NCBI GenBank assembly: GCA_011754535.1
Contig: JAAQVN010000001.1
Span: forward strand, 1,054,001-1,118,000
Origin: Enterobacter asburiae
GTDB lineage: Bacteria; Pseudomonadota; Gammaproteobacteria; Enterobacterales; Enterobacteriaceae
Length of the DNA stretch: 64,000 nucleotides
Direction: 5' to 3'
In this document: one piece after another, positions 37,822-48,849 of the stretch
Numbering within the stretch: the first letter of the stretch is position 1
How the letters are laid out: each line of letters opens with the position of its first letter
Program-made: the position numbers and the translations under genes
The notes under the pieces: generated by a model
Told to the model about the DNA's origin: nothing
Database searches by the model: none
What the model saw: the letters and a program-made list of their open reading frames with translations, nothing else

Positions 37822-37944
37822 GATAATTTCCACGGCCTTGTCGTTAAATCAGCGGGCATGATAACGAATTGTCGCATCGCTTGCATTGCTAATCGGGAAG
37901 CGTGCTTCTACTCTGTTGATAATCAAAATAATGAGGAGAGTCTT

Positions 37945-38850
37945 GTGCGTATTGGGATTGATTTGGGCGGCACCAAAACAGAAGTCATCGCACTGAGCGA
38001 GCAGGGGGAACAGCTGTTTCGCCATCGTCTGCCGACGCCGCGCGATGACTATCACCAGACGATCGAGACGATTGCCCGGCTGGTCGATATGGCCGAGCAG
38101 GCGACAGGACAAACCGGCAGCGTCGGGATGGGGATCCCGGGGTCGATCTCGCCGTATACCGGGGTGGTAAAAAACGCCAACTCCACCTGGCTCAACGGTC
38201 AGCCGTTTGATAAAGATTTAAGCGTGCGCCTGAACCGGGAAGTGCGTCTGGCCAACGACGCTAACTGCCTGGCGGTCTCTGAGGCCATCGACGGCGCGGC
38301 AGCCGGGGCGCAGACCGTGTTTGCGGTGATTATCGGTACCGGCTGCGGCGCGGGTGTGGCCTTTGGCGGACGTGCCCATATCGGCGGCAACGGCACGGCG
38401 GGCGAGTGGGGACACAACCCGCTGCCGTGGATGGATGAAGATGAGCTTAAATACCGCGCCGAGGTGCCGTGCTACTGCGGCAAGCAGGGCTGTATCGAGA
38501 CGTTTATCTCCGGCACCGGTTTTGCGACTGACTACCATCGCCTGAGCGGTCAGCCGCTCAAGGGGAACGAGATTATGCGTCTGGTGGAAGAACAGGATCC
38601 CGTGGCCGAACTGGCGCTCAGCCGCTACGAAATGCGTCTGGCGAAATCGCTGGCGCACGTGGTGAATATTCTTGACCCGGACGTGATTGTGCTCGGCGGC
38701 GGCATGAGCAACGTTGATCGACTGTACGCCACGGTACCGAACCTGGTGAAACAGTGGGTCTTCGGCGGCGAGTGTGAAACCCCGATCCGTAAAGCCGTCC
38801 ACGGCGACTCCAGCGGCGTGCGAGGCGCGGCGTGGTTATGGCCGGAATAA
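37945..38850 (+). CDS. mak: Fructokinase Mak (ROK family)
   Basis: A 301-residue ROK sugar kinase that phosphorylates fructose and, less well, mannose. The ATP-binding [10 protein letters not shown] starts at residue 4; the zinc-binding motif [15 protein letters not shown] and [12 protein letters not shown] are intact. The start is GTG at 37945 with GAGGAGAG upstream. In E. coli araJ follows mak; here there is only a dispersed repeat before the convergent sbcC. Confidence 0.95.
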   Translation: MRIGIDLGGTKTEVIALSEQGEQLFRHRLPTPRDDYHQTIETIARLVDMAEQATGQTGSVGMGIPGSISPYTGVVKNANSTWLNGQPFDKDLSVRLNREVRLANDANCLAVSEAIDGAAAGAQTVFAVIIGTGCGAGVAFGGRAHIGGNGTAGEWGHNPLPWMDEDELKYRAEVPCYCGKQGCIETFISGTGFATDYHRLSGQPLKGNEIMRLVEEQDPVAELALSRYEMRLAKSLAHVVNILDPDVIVLGGGMSNVDRLYATVPNLVKQWVFGGECETPIRKAVHGDSSGVRGAAWLWPE

Positions 38851-38868
38851 ACGCAGGTTGTGTTAGTA

Positions 38869-38901
38869 CCCTCTCCCTGTGGGAGAGGGCCAGGGTGAGG
38901 G
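38869..38901. repeat. Dispersed repeat, copy 2
   Basis: The hairpin CCCTCTCCC/GGGAGAGGG is followed by CCAGGGTGAGGG. It lies between the convergent genes mak and sbcC, in the place where E. coli has araJ, and in inverted orientation relative to copy 1. Confidence 0.8.
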
Positions 38902-38925
38902 CATCAGACCGAACGATCCCCCCAT

Positions 38926-41900
38926 TTATTCCACCGCAAACACCCTATCCAGCCTGCTATACCCCAGCCCGTTGATTTTCTTCACCTTAATCTGCACCGG
39001 AATGCGTTCTTTCATCGCTTCAACGTGGCTGATCACCCCGATGGTTTTTCCAGTGGCGTTCAGCGCGTCGAGCGCATCCAGCGCGGTATCCAGCGTTTCA
39101 CTGTCGAGCGTGCCGAACCCCTCATCCAGGAACAGGGAATCAATTCGCGTTTTATGGCTCACCAGATCGGACAGCGCTAACGCCAGCGCCAGGCTGACCA
39201 GGAAGCTTTCGCCGCCGGAGAGCGTACGCGTATCGCGCACCGCATCGGCCTGCCAGGTGTCGACCACTTCCAGCTCCAGCGCCTCGCTGGCTTTGCGCTG
39301 CAGCAGATAACGCCCGTGCAGGCGGTTGAGCTGCTGGTTAGCGAGCCAGACCAGGTTATCCAGCGTCAGCCCCTGCGCGAACTTGCGGAATTTGTCGCCG
39401 GTGCTGGAGCCGATCAGCGCGTTCAGATATCCCCAGTCATCTGCCTGGCGCGCGGCCTCTTCAATTTGCAGCATTAACGCCTGCTGATGCTGGCGGTTAT
39501 CGCTGTCCTGCTTAAGCTGCTGGCGGATCTCGCCCTGATGCGTGGTGTTCTCGCGAAGCCGTTGCGCCAGCTGCTGCAGCTGGCTTTGCAGAGTTGACGC
39601 ATCCGCATCAAGTTCTTCCGGGCGCAGCGCAAGGTGCGCCTGCAGCTGCTGATTAGCCTGGCCGGAAAGGGCTGCGGCCTGCTGTATCTGGTTTTCCAGC
39701 GACTGTTTCAGCTGCTGGAGGTGACTGATAGCGTCGTCGTCCAGCAGGGCCGCAAGGAACGCCTCCCGATCGGCAAAACAGCTCGCTGCGATCGCCGCGG
39801 TGAATTGCGTCTGCGACTGCTGCAGGCGCTCGTGCTCCAGCGCTTCCTGCTGCTGCTGGGCGGTGAGCTGGCTTTGCAGCGACACGCATTCATTGTGGAT
39901 GTCGCGCCAGCCATCAGGAATGGCCGGTTCAGCCTCTTCGCTGTTTGTTGCCGGAAGCGTGTCGAGCAGCGGCTTCAGCGCGTTTATATGTTCCTGAAGC
40001 ACGCCGTGCTGCGTTTGCTTCTCCTGCCATTGAGAGAATTCCGCTTCGCGGGCGTGCAGCCAGCCGGCTTCATTACCCTCTTCGGGAACACTAAGCGAGA
40101 GTGCGAGCAGGGTGTGTTCCAGCGTCTGGCGTGCGGCCGTCAGCTGCTGCTGATACTGGCGCTCCTGCGCTTCCTGCTCGTTCAGCTGGTTTTGCAGGGT
40201 CAGGCGCTGGCTGAGCTGATAAAGCTGCCGCTCGTACTGTTCCTGCTCGTTCATCCATGGCGCGATATCCTCCTGAATATTCAATGCGATATTCAAAGAC
40301 GTGCAGGCCTCCACCCACGCTTTAGTGAGTGCTTGCTCCTCCTGAGACAAGGCCTGCGCTTCGTCTGTCTCACGCTGGATTTGCTGAGCCAGGGCATTCA
40401 CCTGCCCCAGCACCAGCAGGCCTTCCTCTTTAAGCGCGGCGACCTCTTTTTCCAGCGCATCACGGCGGCGCTGGTTATCCGTCAGCTCAAGCGACCGGTA
40501 TTGCTCAACGGCAGGATGGTCACTGGAGCCGCACAGCGGACAGGGTTTGCCTGCCTCAAGCTGTGAGCGATAGCTTTCCAGATCTTTAATCGTCGCTTCA
40601 CGTTCGCACAGGGCCTTCAGGTCCAGATAGTGCTGGTGTTTCTCTTTGTACCGCTGGCGGCGCAGCGCCAGTGTTTCATTGAGCTTGCTCTGCTCAGCCT
40701 GGGCTTTTTGCGCGCTTTCACCGCTCTGGCGCAGGCGTTTTTGCAGCGGCTGATAGCGGGCATGGAGCGACGTCAGCTGCTGACGCAGCGTTCGGGACCG
40801 GGACTGCTGCTCCATGGCCGCGCTGACCTCATCCGCCGTCAGCGTCAGCGTATTTTCCGGCATCTCCGCCAGCTTCTGACGTAGCTCAGTCATCCGCGCA
40901 GCAAGGGCGGCGAGCTGACTTTTGTCACGGTTTAGCTGTGAGAACTGGGCGCGCCAGCCGGCAATTTCCTGTCCCAGCAGGCGATAACGCTCGTGCTCCG
41001 CCAGCCACTGCGCCAGCGCCGTCAGTTCGGCCTGTAGCCGCTCATGGGTACGCAGGGCGGTATTGCGGATCCGCGCGCGCAGTGCGGTTTTGGTCTGTAA
41101 GCTAGTATTTACTTCGTTAATTCGCTGCTGGGTTTGCGTCAGACGTGAGGTTTGCTCCTGCTGGTGCTCCCAGAGCGGACGAAGCTGGGCGGCGGGCAGA
41201 GCAAGCTGGAGCTTTGCCAGTTCCGGCGCCGCGTTCGTTAGCGCCTGTTGCGCCTGCTGCTGCAGGGCGGTGACGCGCTGCTGCTCCTGCACAAGCTCGT
41301 CATGGCGCGTAAGCCACTGAAAATCTTTCTGCTGTCGCTGCTGTTGGGCCAGCAGGGTTTTCTCTTCGTCAGTAAGTGCCTGCAAACTTTGCTGCAACTG
41401 CTGCTGTTGCGCTTCGCTGAGCAGCACGACGCCCGCCGCCTGCGCCTCGTACTTTTCCAGCACGCCGCGTGCAGCTTTGTGTTTTTCAAACACCATGGCG
41501 GAAATCTGACCGTAGATCTCGGTGCCGGTTAGCTCTTCCAGCAATTCTGCGCGATCGCCCGGTTTGGCATTAAGGAAGGCGGCAAACTGCCCCTGCGAGA
41601 GCAGCATCGAGCGGGTAAAGCGGCCGTAGTCCAGCCCGGTGAGCGCCGCGGTTTGCTCCAGTTTATCCGAAACCTTATCGGCCAGAATCTTGCCGTCCTC
41701 GCAGCGGGCCAGCTCCACGCGCGGTGCCTGTAAGTTCCCGTCCGGCTGGTTGCGCGCCCGGTTCTGGCTCCAGAACGCGCGATAGGCAACGCCTTTCACC
41801 TCAAACTCCACTTCCGCCAGGCACTCGGCGGTATCACGCGTCATCAGGTCGTTTTGCGCCTGAGAGACCTTATTCAGGCGCGGCGTTTCGTGGTAGAGCG

Positions 41901-42057
41901 CAAGGCAGATGGCGTCGAGCAGGGTAGTTTTGCCCGCACCGGTTGCGCCAGTGATGGCAAACAGGCCGTTGCTGGCAAACGGCTCCGCGGTGAAGTCAAT
42001 TTTCCACTCGCCCTTGAGGGAGTTGAGATTTTTCAGACGCAGGCTCAGAATTTTCAT
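38926..42057 (-). CDS. sbcC: Exonuclease subunit SbcC
   Basis: A 1043-residue SMC-like ATPase, partner of the SbcD nuclease, which cleaves DNA hairpins and protein-blocked ends. Walker [15 protein letters not shown] lies near residue 36; long coiled coils flank a zinc hook CPLC near residue 500; the signature [15 protein letters not shown] and Walker [13 protein letters not shown] lie at the C-terminus. The start overlaps the sbcD stop by four bases (ATGA), coupling their translation. Confidence 0.96.
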   Translation of the reverse strand: MKILSLRLKNLNSLKGEWKIDFTAEPFASNGLFAITGATGAGKTTLLDAICLALYHETPRLNKVSQAQNDLMTRDTAECLAEVEFEVKGVAYRAFWSQNRARNQPDGNLQAPRVELARCEDGKILADKVSDKLEQTAALTGLDYGRFTRSMLLSQGQFAAFLNAKPGDRAELLEELTGTEIYGQISAMVFEKHKAARGVLEKYEAQAAGVVLLSEAQQQQLQQSLQALTDEEKTLLAQQQRQQKDFQWLTRHDELVQEQQRVTALQQQAQQALTNAAPELAKLQLALPAAQLRPLWEHQQEQTSRLTQTQQRINEVNTSLQTKTALRARIRNTALRTHERLQAELTALAQWLAEHERYRLLGQEIAGWRAQFSQLNRDKSQLAALAARMTELRQKLAEMPENTLTLTADEVSAAMEQQSRSRTLRQQLTSLHARYQPLQKRLRQSGESAQKAQAEQSKLNETLALRRQRYKEKHQHYLDLKALCEREATIKDLESYRSQLEAGKPCPLCGSSDHPAVEQYRSLELTDNQRRRDALEKEVAALKEEGLLVLGQVNALAQQIQRETDEAQALSQEEQALTKAWVEACTSLNIALNIQEDIAPWMNEQEQYERQLYQLSQRLTLQNQLNEQEAQERQYQQQLTAARQTLEHTLLALSLSVPEEGNEAGWLHAREAEFSQWQEKQTQHGVLQEHINALKPLLDTLPATNSEEAEPAIPDGWRDIHNECVSLQSQLTAQQQQEALEHERLQQSQTQFTAAIAASCFADREAFLAALLDDDAISHLQQLKQSLENQIQQAAALSGQANQQLQAHLALRPEELDADASTLQSQLQQLAQRLRENTTHQGEIRQQLKQDSDNRQHQQALMLQIEEAARQADDWGYLNALIGSSTGDKFRKFAQGLTLDNLVWLANQQLNRLHGRYLLQRKASEALELEVVDTWQADAVRDTRTLSGGESFLVSLALALALSDLVSHKTRIDSLFLDEGFGTLDSETLDTALDALDALNATGKTIGVISHVEAMKERIPVQIKVKKINGLGYSRLDRVFAVE

Positions 42058-43259
42058 GCGTTTTCTTCCTCGTCATTGAGGACGTGCAGGGTATGGTTGA
42101 ACAGCTCGTTGAGCCGGACGCGCTTCGCATCATCGATCTCTTCCTGCGACAGGCGGCGTTCAAATACCTCTTCTACCCGAAGTTCACTAAGGGTTTCACG
42201 CTGTGCGCCGAGCAGAATTTTCTCGCGCTGCTCGCGGCTGCGGCGCACCAGCAACACCTCTACCGGCAACTCTTCGGTCAGCGCCTGAATTTTCCGCTGC
42301 ATATCGTGGAGGTAGTCGTCGGTGGTGATTTCGATATCCAGCCAGACGGGAGGATTAAGCGCCGCGCCGCGCCACTGCTCAAGCTGGGCGGTGATGGCGT
42401 CCAGATCGCCCTTCAGCACCGCCAGCGGCTGGGTGACCGGCACCTCCAGCGTCTCGACGGCGCTGAGTTTACCCTCGCTGAAGCTCACCAGATGCACGGA
42501 CTTGGCTTTCCCGGTTTCATCGAAGCTGAGCGAAATAGGGGAACCACAGTAGCGGATATGCTCGCAGCCGCCGATGACCTGGGCACGGTGAATGTGCCCG
42601 AGCGCGATGTAGTCGGCTGGCGGGAAGTTTTGCGCCGGGAACGCATCCAGCGTGCCGATATAGATCTCGCGGACCGCGTCACTTTTGCTGGCCCCGACGG
42701 TGGTGAGGTGCCCGGTGGCAATGACCGGAATGGCCTGTTCACCGCGCAGGGCGCAGGCATCGGCGTGCTGCTGGTGGTAATAATCGGTGATGGCCTGCAG
42801 GAGATGCTGCTGCTTTTCCGCACCCGACAGCCCCGCCTGGCTTTGCACGATGTCGCGCGGCCGTAAAAACGGAATGGGACACAGTACCGCCCCCGGGGTG
42901 CCGTCGCGTTTTTTCAGGATCTGCGGCGCGTGCCCGGCGCTGGCGACCACGGTGGTATTGAGAAACGCCAGGATGTCGCGGGATTCATTGAGCGTCGCGA
43001 CGGAATCATGGTTGCCAGCGACAATCACCAGATGACAGCCGGTCTGCTGCAGGTTGACCACGAAGCGGTTGTACAGCTCACGCGCATAGCTGGGGGGCGA
43101 GCCGGTATCAAAGATGTCACCCGCCACGATAATCGCGTCCACCTCGTGCGTCCGGGCTGTTTCCAGCAGCCAGTTCAGGAACGCTTCATGTTCAGCCGCA
43201 CGGCTTTTGCTGTAAAAATTTTGACCCAGATGCCAGTCCGAGGTGTGAAGTATGCGCAT
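42054..43259 (-). CDS. sbcD: Exonuclease subunit SbcD
   Basis: A 401-residue Mre11-type metallophosphoesterase. Its metal-binding motifs are intact: SDWHLGQ (7-13), GDIFD, GNHDS, GHLTT and GHIH. With SbcC it forms the ATP-dependent nuclease acting on hairpins and double-strand ends. It is first in the sbcDC operon and diverges from phoB; the 187-bp interval holds the Pho box. Confidence 0.96.
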   Translation of the reverse strand: MRILHTSDWHLGQNFYSKSRAAEHEAFLNWLLETARTHEVDAIIVAGDIFDTGSPPSYARELYNRFVVNLQQTGCHLVIVAGNHDSVATLNESRDILAFLNTTVVASAGHAPQILKKRDGTPGAVLCPIPFLRPRDIVQSQAGLSGAEKQQHLLQAITDYYHQQHADACALRGEQAIPVIATGHLTTVGASKSDAVREIYIGTLDAFPAQNFPPADYIALGHIHRAQVIGGCEHIRYCGSPISLSFDETGKAKSVHLVSFSEGKLSAVETLEVPVTQPLAVLKGDLDAITAQLEQWRGAALNPPVWLDIEITTDDYLHDMQRKIQALTEELPVEVLLVRRSREQREKILLGAQRETLSELRVEEVFERRLSQEEIDDAKRVRLNELFNHTLHVLNDEEENA

Positions 43260-43362
43260 AGGAGATCCGTGGCGAAAAACGATGCGGGCGATTATAAACT
43301 GTCAGGGAGAGGAAAATAACCGCTGTAATAAAACAACAGTTTGCCATTTGTAGTGGTACTGT

Positions 43363-43389
43363 TTTTCATAAATCTGTCATAAAACTGAC
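43363..43389 (+). promoter_or_regulatory. Pho box of phoBR
   Basis: TTTTCATAAATCTGTCAT (43363-43380) followed by AAAACTGAC matches the Pho box and closely resembles the E. coli phoB promoter. PhoB-phosphate would activate its own operon here. Confidence 0.88.
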
Positions 43390-43446
43390 GCATAATGGCG
43401 CCGCATTACAAACTTGTAACTTAAATAAGATAAGACAGGGCAAAGT

Positions 43447-44136
43447 ATGGCGAGACGTATTCTGGTCGTAGAAGATGAAGCTCCAATTCGTGAAATGGTG
43501 TGCTTCGTGCTCGAACAAAATGGCTTCCAGCCGGTTGAAGCGGAAGATTATGACAGCGCGGTGAACCAGCTGAATGAACCCTGGCCCGATCTGATTCTGC
43601 TTGACTGGATGTTGCCCGGCGGCTCCGGACTGCAGTTTATCAAACACCTGAAGCGTGAAGCGCTGACCCGCGATATTCCGGTTGTGATGCTCACGGCGCG
43701 CGGAGAGGAAGAGGATCGCGTGCGCGGTCTGGAGACCGGCGCGGACGATTACATTACTAAACCGTTCTCCCCGAAAGAGCTGGTTGCGCGCATTAAGGCC
43801 GTCATGCGCCGGATTTCGCCGATGGCGGTGGAAGAGGTGATCGAAATGCAGGGCCTCAGCCTTGACCCCACCTCACACCGCGTGATGACCGGCGAAAACC
43901 CCCTCGACATGGGGCCTACCGAATTTAAACTCCTGCACTTCTTTATGACCCATCCGGAACGCGTTTACAGCCGCGAGCAGTTGCTGAATAACGTCTGGGG
44001 AACTAACGTGTATGTCGAAGACCGGACGGTTGACGTACATATCCGCCGCCTGCGAAAAGCGCTGGAACTGAGCGGCCACGATCGCATGGTACAGACGGTC
44101 CGCGGCACGGGTTATCGTTTCTCGACCCGTTTCTGA
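43447..44136 (+). CDS. phoB: Phosphate regulon response regulator PhoB
   Basis: A 229-residue OmpR-type regulator: receiver domain with acidic pocket Glu9-Asp10-Glu11 and phospho-acceptor Asp53 (LLDWMLPG), then a winged-helix domain ending [14 protein letters not shown] and [12 protein letters not shown]. It activates Pho-regulon genes at low phosphate, and two of its likely sites lie in this window (phoB itself and the phoA relic/psiF). phoR follows after 21 bases. Confidence 0.98.
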   Translation: MARRILVVEDEAPIREMVCFVLEQNGFQPVEAEDYDSAVNQLNEPWPDLILLDWMLPGGSGLQFIKHLKREALTRDIPVVMLTARGEEEDRVRGLETGADDYITKPFSPKELVARIKAVMRRISPMAVEEVIEMQGLSLDPTSHRVMTGENPLDMGPTEFKLLHFFMTHPERVYSREQLLNNVWGTNVYVEDRTVDVHIRRLRKALELSGHDRMVQTVRGTGYRFSTRF

Positions 44137-44157
44137 ACAATGACAGGAGTGTGACGC

Positions 44158-45453
44158 GTGCTGGAACGTCTGTCATGGAAAAGGCTCGTCTTTGAACTGA
44201 TCTTATGCTGTATTCCGGCCCTTCTTCTGGGGGCCTTTCTTGGGCATCTGCCGTGGTTTCTGCTGGCGGCGGTCACCGGGCTGTTAGTCTGGCATTTCTG
44301 GAACCTGCTGCGTCTCTCATGGTGGCTGTGGGTTGACCGCAGCATGACGCCGCCGCCGGGAAGCGGCAGCTGGGAGCCGCTGCTGTACGGTCTGCACCAG
44401 ATGCAGATGCGTAATAAAAAGCGCCGTCGCGAGCTGGGAAGCCTGATCAAACGCTTTCGCAGCGGTGCAGAGTCGCTGCCGGATGCCGTTATTCTGACAA
44501 CCGAAGAAGGGACAATCTTCTGGTGTAACGGCCTTGCGCAACAGCTGCTGGGCCTGCGCTGGCCGGACGATAATGGTCAGAACATCCTCAACCTTCTGCG
44601 TTATCCCGAGTTCACGCTGTATCTGAAAAAGCGTGATTTTACCCGTCCCCACAATCTGAAGCTGAATAACGGTCGCCATCTGGAAATCCGCGTTATGCCC
44701 TACAGCGATCGCCAGTGGCTGATGGTGGCGCGCGACGTTACCCAGATGCACCAGCTGGAAGGGGCGCGTCGTAACTTCTTCGCCAATGTGAGCCACGAGC
44801 TACGCACTCCGTTGACCGTGCTGCAGGGCTACCTGGAGATGATGCAGGAGCAAACCCTGGAAGGCGCGCCGCGTGAAAAAGCGCTGCACACGATGCGTGA
44901 GCAAACGCACCGTATGGAAGGGCTGGTGAAACAGCTGCTGACGCTCTCGAAGATTGAAGCGGCGCCGTCGCTTGCGCTGAATGACACCATAGATGTGCCA
45001 ATGATGCTGCGCGTCGTGGAGCGTGAAGCGCAGACGTTAAGCCATAAAAAACATCAGCTGACCTTTGAGGTCGACAATACGCTGAAGGTGCTGGGCAGCG
45101 AAGATGAACTGCGTAGCGCCATCTCCAACCTGGTGTACAACGCGGTAAACCATACGCCGGAAGGGACGGATATCGTAGTGCGCTGGCAGCATACGCCGAC
45201 AGGCGCCGAGTTTAGCGTGGAGGATAACGGGCCGGGGATTGCCCCGGAGCATATTCCGCGCCTGACCGAGCGTTTCTACCGGGTGGATAAAGCGCGTTCG
45301 CGGCAGACGGGGGGGAGCGGACTGGGGCTGGCGATTGTGAAACACGCGGTGAATCACCATGAAAGCCGTCTTGATATCCAGAGTACCCTGGGTAAGGGAA
45401 CCCGCTTCAGTTTCGTTATCCCGGAACGATTAATTGCCAAAAAGAGCGCCTGA
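44158..45453 (+). CDS. phoR: Phosphate regulon sensor kinase PhoR
   Basis: A 431-residue inner-membrane histidine kinase with two N-terminal helices, a PAS domain (about 95-195), a phosphorylated His213 in [11 protein letters not shown] and an ATPase domain with N, G1 (VEDNGPGI) and G2 (GSGLGLAIV) boxes. It lacks a large periplasmic domain, as is normal, and senses phosphate through PstSCAB-PhoU. The start is GTG with AGGAG upstream, as in E. coli. Confidence 0.97.
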   Translation: MLERLSWKRLVFELILCCIPALLLGAFLGHLPWFLLAAVTGLLVWHFWNLLRLSWWLWVDRSMTPPPGSGSWEPLLYGLHQMQMRNKKRRRELGSLIKRFRSGAESLPDAVILTTEEGTIFWCNGLAQQLLGLRWPDDNGQNILNLLRYPEFTLYLKKRDFTRPHNLKLNNGRHLEIRVMPYSDRQWLMVARDVTQMHQLEGARRNFFANVSHELRTPLTVLQGYLEMMQEQTLEGAPREKALHTMREQTHRMEGLVKQLLTLSKIEAAPSLALNDTIDVPMMLRVVEREAQTLSHKKHQLTFEVDNTLKVLGSEDELRSAISNLVYNAVNHTPEGTDIVVRWQHTPTGAEFSVEDNGPGIAPEHIPRLTERFYRVDKARSRQTGGSGLGLAIVKHAVNHHESRLDIQSTLGKGTRFSFVIPERLIAKKSA

Positions 45454-45480
45454 CGGCAGGCGTGTCATTTTACCTTTCCA

Positions 45481-45510
45481 CGGGTCAGCGTTTGCTGGCC
45501 CGTTTGCTTT
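45481..45510 (+). terminator. Probable terminator after phoR
   Basis: CGGGTCAGC (45481-45489) pairs with GCTGGCCCG (45494-45502) with one G-T pair, followed by TTTGCTTT. The T-tract is interrupted, so strength is uncertain. Confidence 0.6.
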
Positions 45511-45658
45511 GCAGTCAAGCGAAACGCGTGTGAATTTTATACGGCTGGCTGTTTTTTGTTCGCATGATTAGCCATGGGTTTTTCTTATAATTAGCGTATT
45601 GTGCTGGAGTGTATTTTCATGCTGGCATATTGTTCTGGTTTTACGATCCCACCTTGCC

Positions 45659-45681
45659 TTTAAACGTTATAAGCGTTTAAA
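45659..45681. promoter_or_regulatory. Inverted repeat upstream of brnQ
   Basis: TTTAAACG and CGTTTAAA are perfect 8-bp inverted copies around TTATAAG. The element lies about 180 bases before brnQ inside a 409-bp non-coding interval and looks like an operator in a promoter. The rest of that interval shows no supported gene; one 68-codon frame into brnQ has no ribosome-binding site. Confidence 0.45.
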
Positions 45682-45862
45682 TTGCCCCCCAGATACTGTC
45701 AGACCGACTGTATTTGCGTGGTAAATCGAAAAACTATTCTTCTCCACGCCAGGACGGGAGCATTTCCCGCTGAAATTGAGCAAATTTTCGGCTGTATCGT
45801 CCCGTCAGGGGAATCGAAAATCTCAACGTTTTCAACACCACATCCACAGGCAGTAAGGTTTT

Positions 45863-47182
45863 ATGACCCATCACTTAAAATCGCGTGACATTATCGCGCT
45901 GGGCTTTATGACATTTGCGCTGTTCGTTGGCGCAGGCAACATCATTTTCCCTCCAATGGTTGGCTTACAGGCGGGTGAACACGTCTGGACCGCCGCGTTT
46001 GGTTTCCTGATTACTGCCGTGGGTCTGCCGGTCCTGACCGTTGTCGCGCTGGCGAAAGTCGGCGGCGGCGTGGATAGCCTCAGCACCCCGATTGGTAAAG
46101 TGGCGGGCGTACTGCTGGCTACCGTCTGCTATCTGGCCGTTGGCCCGCTGTTTGCGACCCCGCGTACCGCGACCGTTTCCTTCGAAGTAGGGATTGCTCC
46201 TCTGACCGGCGACGGCGCGATGCCGCTGTTTATCTACAGCCTGATTTATTTTGCCATCGTGATCCTGGTTTCCCTCTATCCGGGCAAGCTGCTGGACACG
46301 GTCGGTAACTTCCTGGCACCGCTGAAAATTGTGGCGCTGATCGTGCTGGCCGTGGCGGCCATCATCTGGCCAGCCGGTCCAATTAGCGACGCGATGGACG
46401 CCTATAAAAACGCCGCGTTCTCTAACGGCTTTGTGAACGGCTACCTGACGATGGATACGCTGGGCGCGATGGTGTTTGGGATCGTTATCGTTAATGCCGC
46501 GCGTTCCCGCGGTGTGACCGAAGCGCGTCTGCTGACCCGCTATACCATCTGGGCTGGCCTGATGGCCGGCGTGGGGCTGACGCTGCTGTATCTGGCACTG
46601 TTCCGTCTGGGCTCCGACAGCGCCATGCTGGTCGATCAAAACGCCAACGGTGCGGCTATCCTGCACGCTTACGTTCAGCACACCTTCGGTGGTGCGGGCA
46701 GTATGCTGCTGGCGGCGCTGATCTTCCTGGCGTGCCTGGTAACCGCGGTTGGCCTGACCTGCGCCTGCGCAGAGTTCTTTGCTCAGTATCTGCCGCTCTC
46801 ATACCGTACCCTGGTGTTTATCCTCGGTATCTTCTCCATGGCGGTGTCCAACCTCGGTCTGAGCCACCTGATTCAGGTCTCGATTCCGGTGCTGACGGCG
46901 ATTTATCCGCCGTGCATCGTGCTGGTGGTGTTGAGCTTCACCCGTCCGTGGTGGCATAACTCCTCACGAATTATTGCGCCAGCCATGTTTATCAGCCTGA
47001 TTTTTGGTATCCTTGACGGGATTAAAGCATCAGCGTTCGCTGAAATTCTGCCAGCCTGGACACAGCGTCTGCCGCTGTCCGAGCAGGGCCTGGCCTGGCT
47101 GATGCCTACCGTTGTTGCACTGGTTCTGGCGGTTATCTGGGATCGTGCTGCAGGGCGTCAGGTCGCATCTAACGCTCATTAA
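45863..47182 (+). CDS. brnQ: Branched-chain amino acid transporter BrnQ
   Basis: A 439-residue inner-membrane carrier of the LIVCS family with 12 predicted helices, importing leucine, isoleucine and valine with sodium or protons. The N-terminal [20 protein letters not shown] motif and the [12 protein letters not shown] segment are diagnostic. Length equals E. coli BrnQ. It has its own long 5' region and a strong terminator. Confidence 0.97.
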   Translation: MTHHLKSRDIIALGFMTFALFVGAGNIIFPPMVGLQAGEHVWTAAFGFLITAVGLPVLTVVALAKVGGGVDSLSTPIGKVAGVLLATVCYLAVGPLFATPRTATVSFEVGIAPLTGDGAMPLFIYSLIYFAIVILVSLYPGKLLDTVGNFLAPLKIVALIVLAVAAIIWPAGPISDAMDAYKNAAFSNGFVNGYLTMDTLGAMVFGIVIVNAARSRGVTEARLLTRYTIWAGLMAGVGLTLLYLALFRLGSDSAMLVDQNANGAAILHAYVQHTFGGAGSMLLAALIFLACLVTAVGLTCACAEFFAQYLPLSYRTLVFILGIFSMAVSNLGLSHLIQVSIPVLTAIYPPCIVLVVLSFTRPWWHNSSRIIAPAMFISLIFGILDGIKASAFAEILPAWTQRLPLSEQGLAWLMPTVVALVLAVIWDRAAGRQVASNAH

Positions 47183-47202
47183 TCAACGGCAACAAACTGT
47201 TT

Positions 47203-47240
47203 AACCACGGGGCTTAAGGCCCCGTGGTTTTTTGTTTTTT
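47203..47240 (+). terminator. Terminator after brnQ
   Basis: AACCACGGGGC (47203-47213) and GCCCCGTGGTT form a perfect 11-bp stem with a five-base loop, followed by a long T-rich tract. Confidence 0.92.
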
Positions 47241-47263
47241 TCGTGTTGAATGGCAAGATTTAA

Positions 47264-48637
47264 ATGGAAAGCACTAACAAACTTAAACGTGGATTGAGCA
47301 CGCGCCACATCCGCTTTATGGCGCTGGGCTCTGCTATCGGCACCGGTCTTTTTTATGGCTCGGCAGATGCCATCAAAATGGCCGGTCCCAGCGTTCTGCT
47401 GGCGTACATTATCGGCGGTGTGGCGGCGTATATCATCATGCGCGCCCTCGGCGAAATGTCGGTTCACAACCCGTCTGCCAGCTCCTTCTCCTGCTACGCG
47501 CAGGAAAACCTCGGCCCGCTGGCCGGGTTTATCACCGGCTGGACCTACTGCTTTGAAATTTTGATTGTGGCGATTGCCGACGTGACGGCATTCGGCATCT
47601 ATATGGGCGTCTGGTTCCCGGCGGTGCCGCACTGGATTTGGGTGCTGAGCGTGGTGCTGATCATTTGCGCCGTCAACCTGATGAGCGTGAAGGTGTTCGG
47701 CGAGCTGGAGTTCTGGTTCTCCTTCTTCAAGGTCGCCACCATCATCATCATGATTGTGGCCGGTTTCGGGATCATTATCTGGGGAATTGGCAACGGCGGG
47801 CAGCCGACCGGTATTCACAACCTCTGGAGCAACGGTGGCTTCTTCAGCAACGGCTGGCTCGGGATGGTCATGTCGCTGCAAATGGTGATGTTCGCCTACG
47901 GCGGTATCGAGATTATCGGTATCACCGCCGGGGAAGCGAAAGATCCGGAGAAGTCCATTCCACGCGCCATCAACTCGGTGCCGATGCGTATTCTGGTGTT
48001 CTATGTGGGTACGCTGTTCGTGATTATGTCCATCTACCCCTGGAATCAGGTGGGTACCAACGGTAGCCCGTTTGTTCTGACCTTCCAGCATATGGGGATT
48101 GCCTTTGCGGCCAGCATTCTTAACTTTGTGGTGCTAACCGCGTCGCTTTCCGCGATCAACAGTGACGTCTTTGGCGTGGGCCGTATGCTTCACGGCATGG
48201 CGGAGCAGGGCAGCGCGCCGAAGGTGTTCGCCAAAACCTCACGCCGCGGCACGCCGTGGGTGACGGTGGTGGTGATGACCGTAGCGCTGCTGTTCTCGGT
48301 TTACCTGAACTACATCATGCCGGAGAACGTTTTCCTGGTGATTGCGTCCCTGGCGACCTTCGCGACGGTATGGGTATGGATCATGATCCTGCTGTCGCAG
48401 ATTGCCTTCCGCCGTCGTCTGTCGCCGGATGAGGCGAAAGCGCTGAAGTTTAAGGTGCCGGGCGGGGTGGCGACGACCGTGGTCGGGCTGATCTTCCTGG
48501 TGTTTATCATTGGCCTGATTGGCTACCACCCGGATACCCGCATTTCCCTGTACGTGGGCTGTGCGTGGATCGTTCTGTTGCTGATCGGCTGGGTGTTTAA
48601 GTGCCGCCGCGACCGCCAGCTGGCGGAAGCGCAGTAA
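47264..48637 (+). CDS. proY: Proline-specific permease ProY
   Basis: A 457-residue APC-family transporter with 12 helices ([20 protein letters not shown] near residue 18; [19 protein letters not shown] in the middle). It matches E. coli ProY in length and sequence and is next to brnQ and malZ as there. In E. coli proY is cryptic; here the reading frame is intact, though the ribosome-binding site is weak and it starts 24 bases after the brnQ terminator. Confidence 0.94.
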   Translation: MESTNKLKRGLSTRHIRFMALGSAIGTGLFYGSADAIKMAGPSVLLAYIIGGVAAYIIMRALGEMSVHNPSASSFSCYAQENLGPLAGFITGWTYCFEILIVAIADVTAFGIYMGVWFPAVPHWIWVLSVVLIICAVNLMSVKVFGELEFWFSFFKVATIIIMIVAGFGIIIWGIGNGGQPTGIHNLWSNGGFFSNGWLGMVMSLQMVMFAYGGIEIIGITAGEAKDPEKSIPRAINSVPMRILVFYVGTLFVIMSIYPWNQVGTNGSPFVLTFQHMGIAFAASILNFVVLTASLSAINSDVFGVGRMLHGMAEQGSAPKVFAKTSRRGTPWVTVVVMTVALLFSVYLNYIMPENVFLVIASLATFATVWVWIMILLSQIAFRRRLSPDEAKALKFKVPGGVATTVVGLIFLVFIIGLIGYHPDTRISLYVGCAWIVLLLIGWVFKCRRDRQLAEAQ

Positions 48638-48691
48638 TATTTGTATTACTTGTTCCGTGGAACGGAATTACCCCAATAGCAGCATGTTTCC

Positions 48692-48725
48692 CCCTCACCC
48701 CAGCCCTCTCCCTCAAGGGAGAGGG
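48692..48725. repeat. Dispersed repeat, copy 3
   Basis: CCCTCACCCCAG is followed by the hairpin CCCTCTCCC/GGGAGAGGG. It lies between proY and malZ, just upstream of the MalT boxes. Confidence 0.8.
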
Positions 48726-48748
48726 AGCCGTCCGTGCGGGCATTATTA

Positions 48749-48771
48749 CCTCCTCCCCCGTCCTCCTCCCC
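48749..48771 (-). promoter_or_regulatory. Two MalT boxes upstream of malZ
   Basis: On the minus strand GGGGAGGAGG occurs twice (48749-48758 and 48762-48771), matching the MalT box GGGGA(T/G)GAGG. MalT with maltotriose and ATP activates malZ in E. coli. A -10-like TATCCT follows at about 48795. Confidence 0.75.
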
Positions 48772-48849
48772 CAATAAATCACGTCATGGTGAGCTATCCT
48801 TAACCACCCTGTGGCAAGGTGACGTCAATTTCATCAGAGGGGATTCGTG

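Noticed and set aside
39634..40566. 310-codon leucine-rich frame opposite sbcC
   Set aside because: Leu-rich mirror of the Gln-rich coiled coil of SbcC; no membrane-protein pattern or start signal.
45682..45888. 68-codon frame in the brnQ leader region
   Set aside because: It runs into brnQ out of frame, lacks an RBS and shows no leader-peptide run of branched-chain codons.
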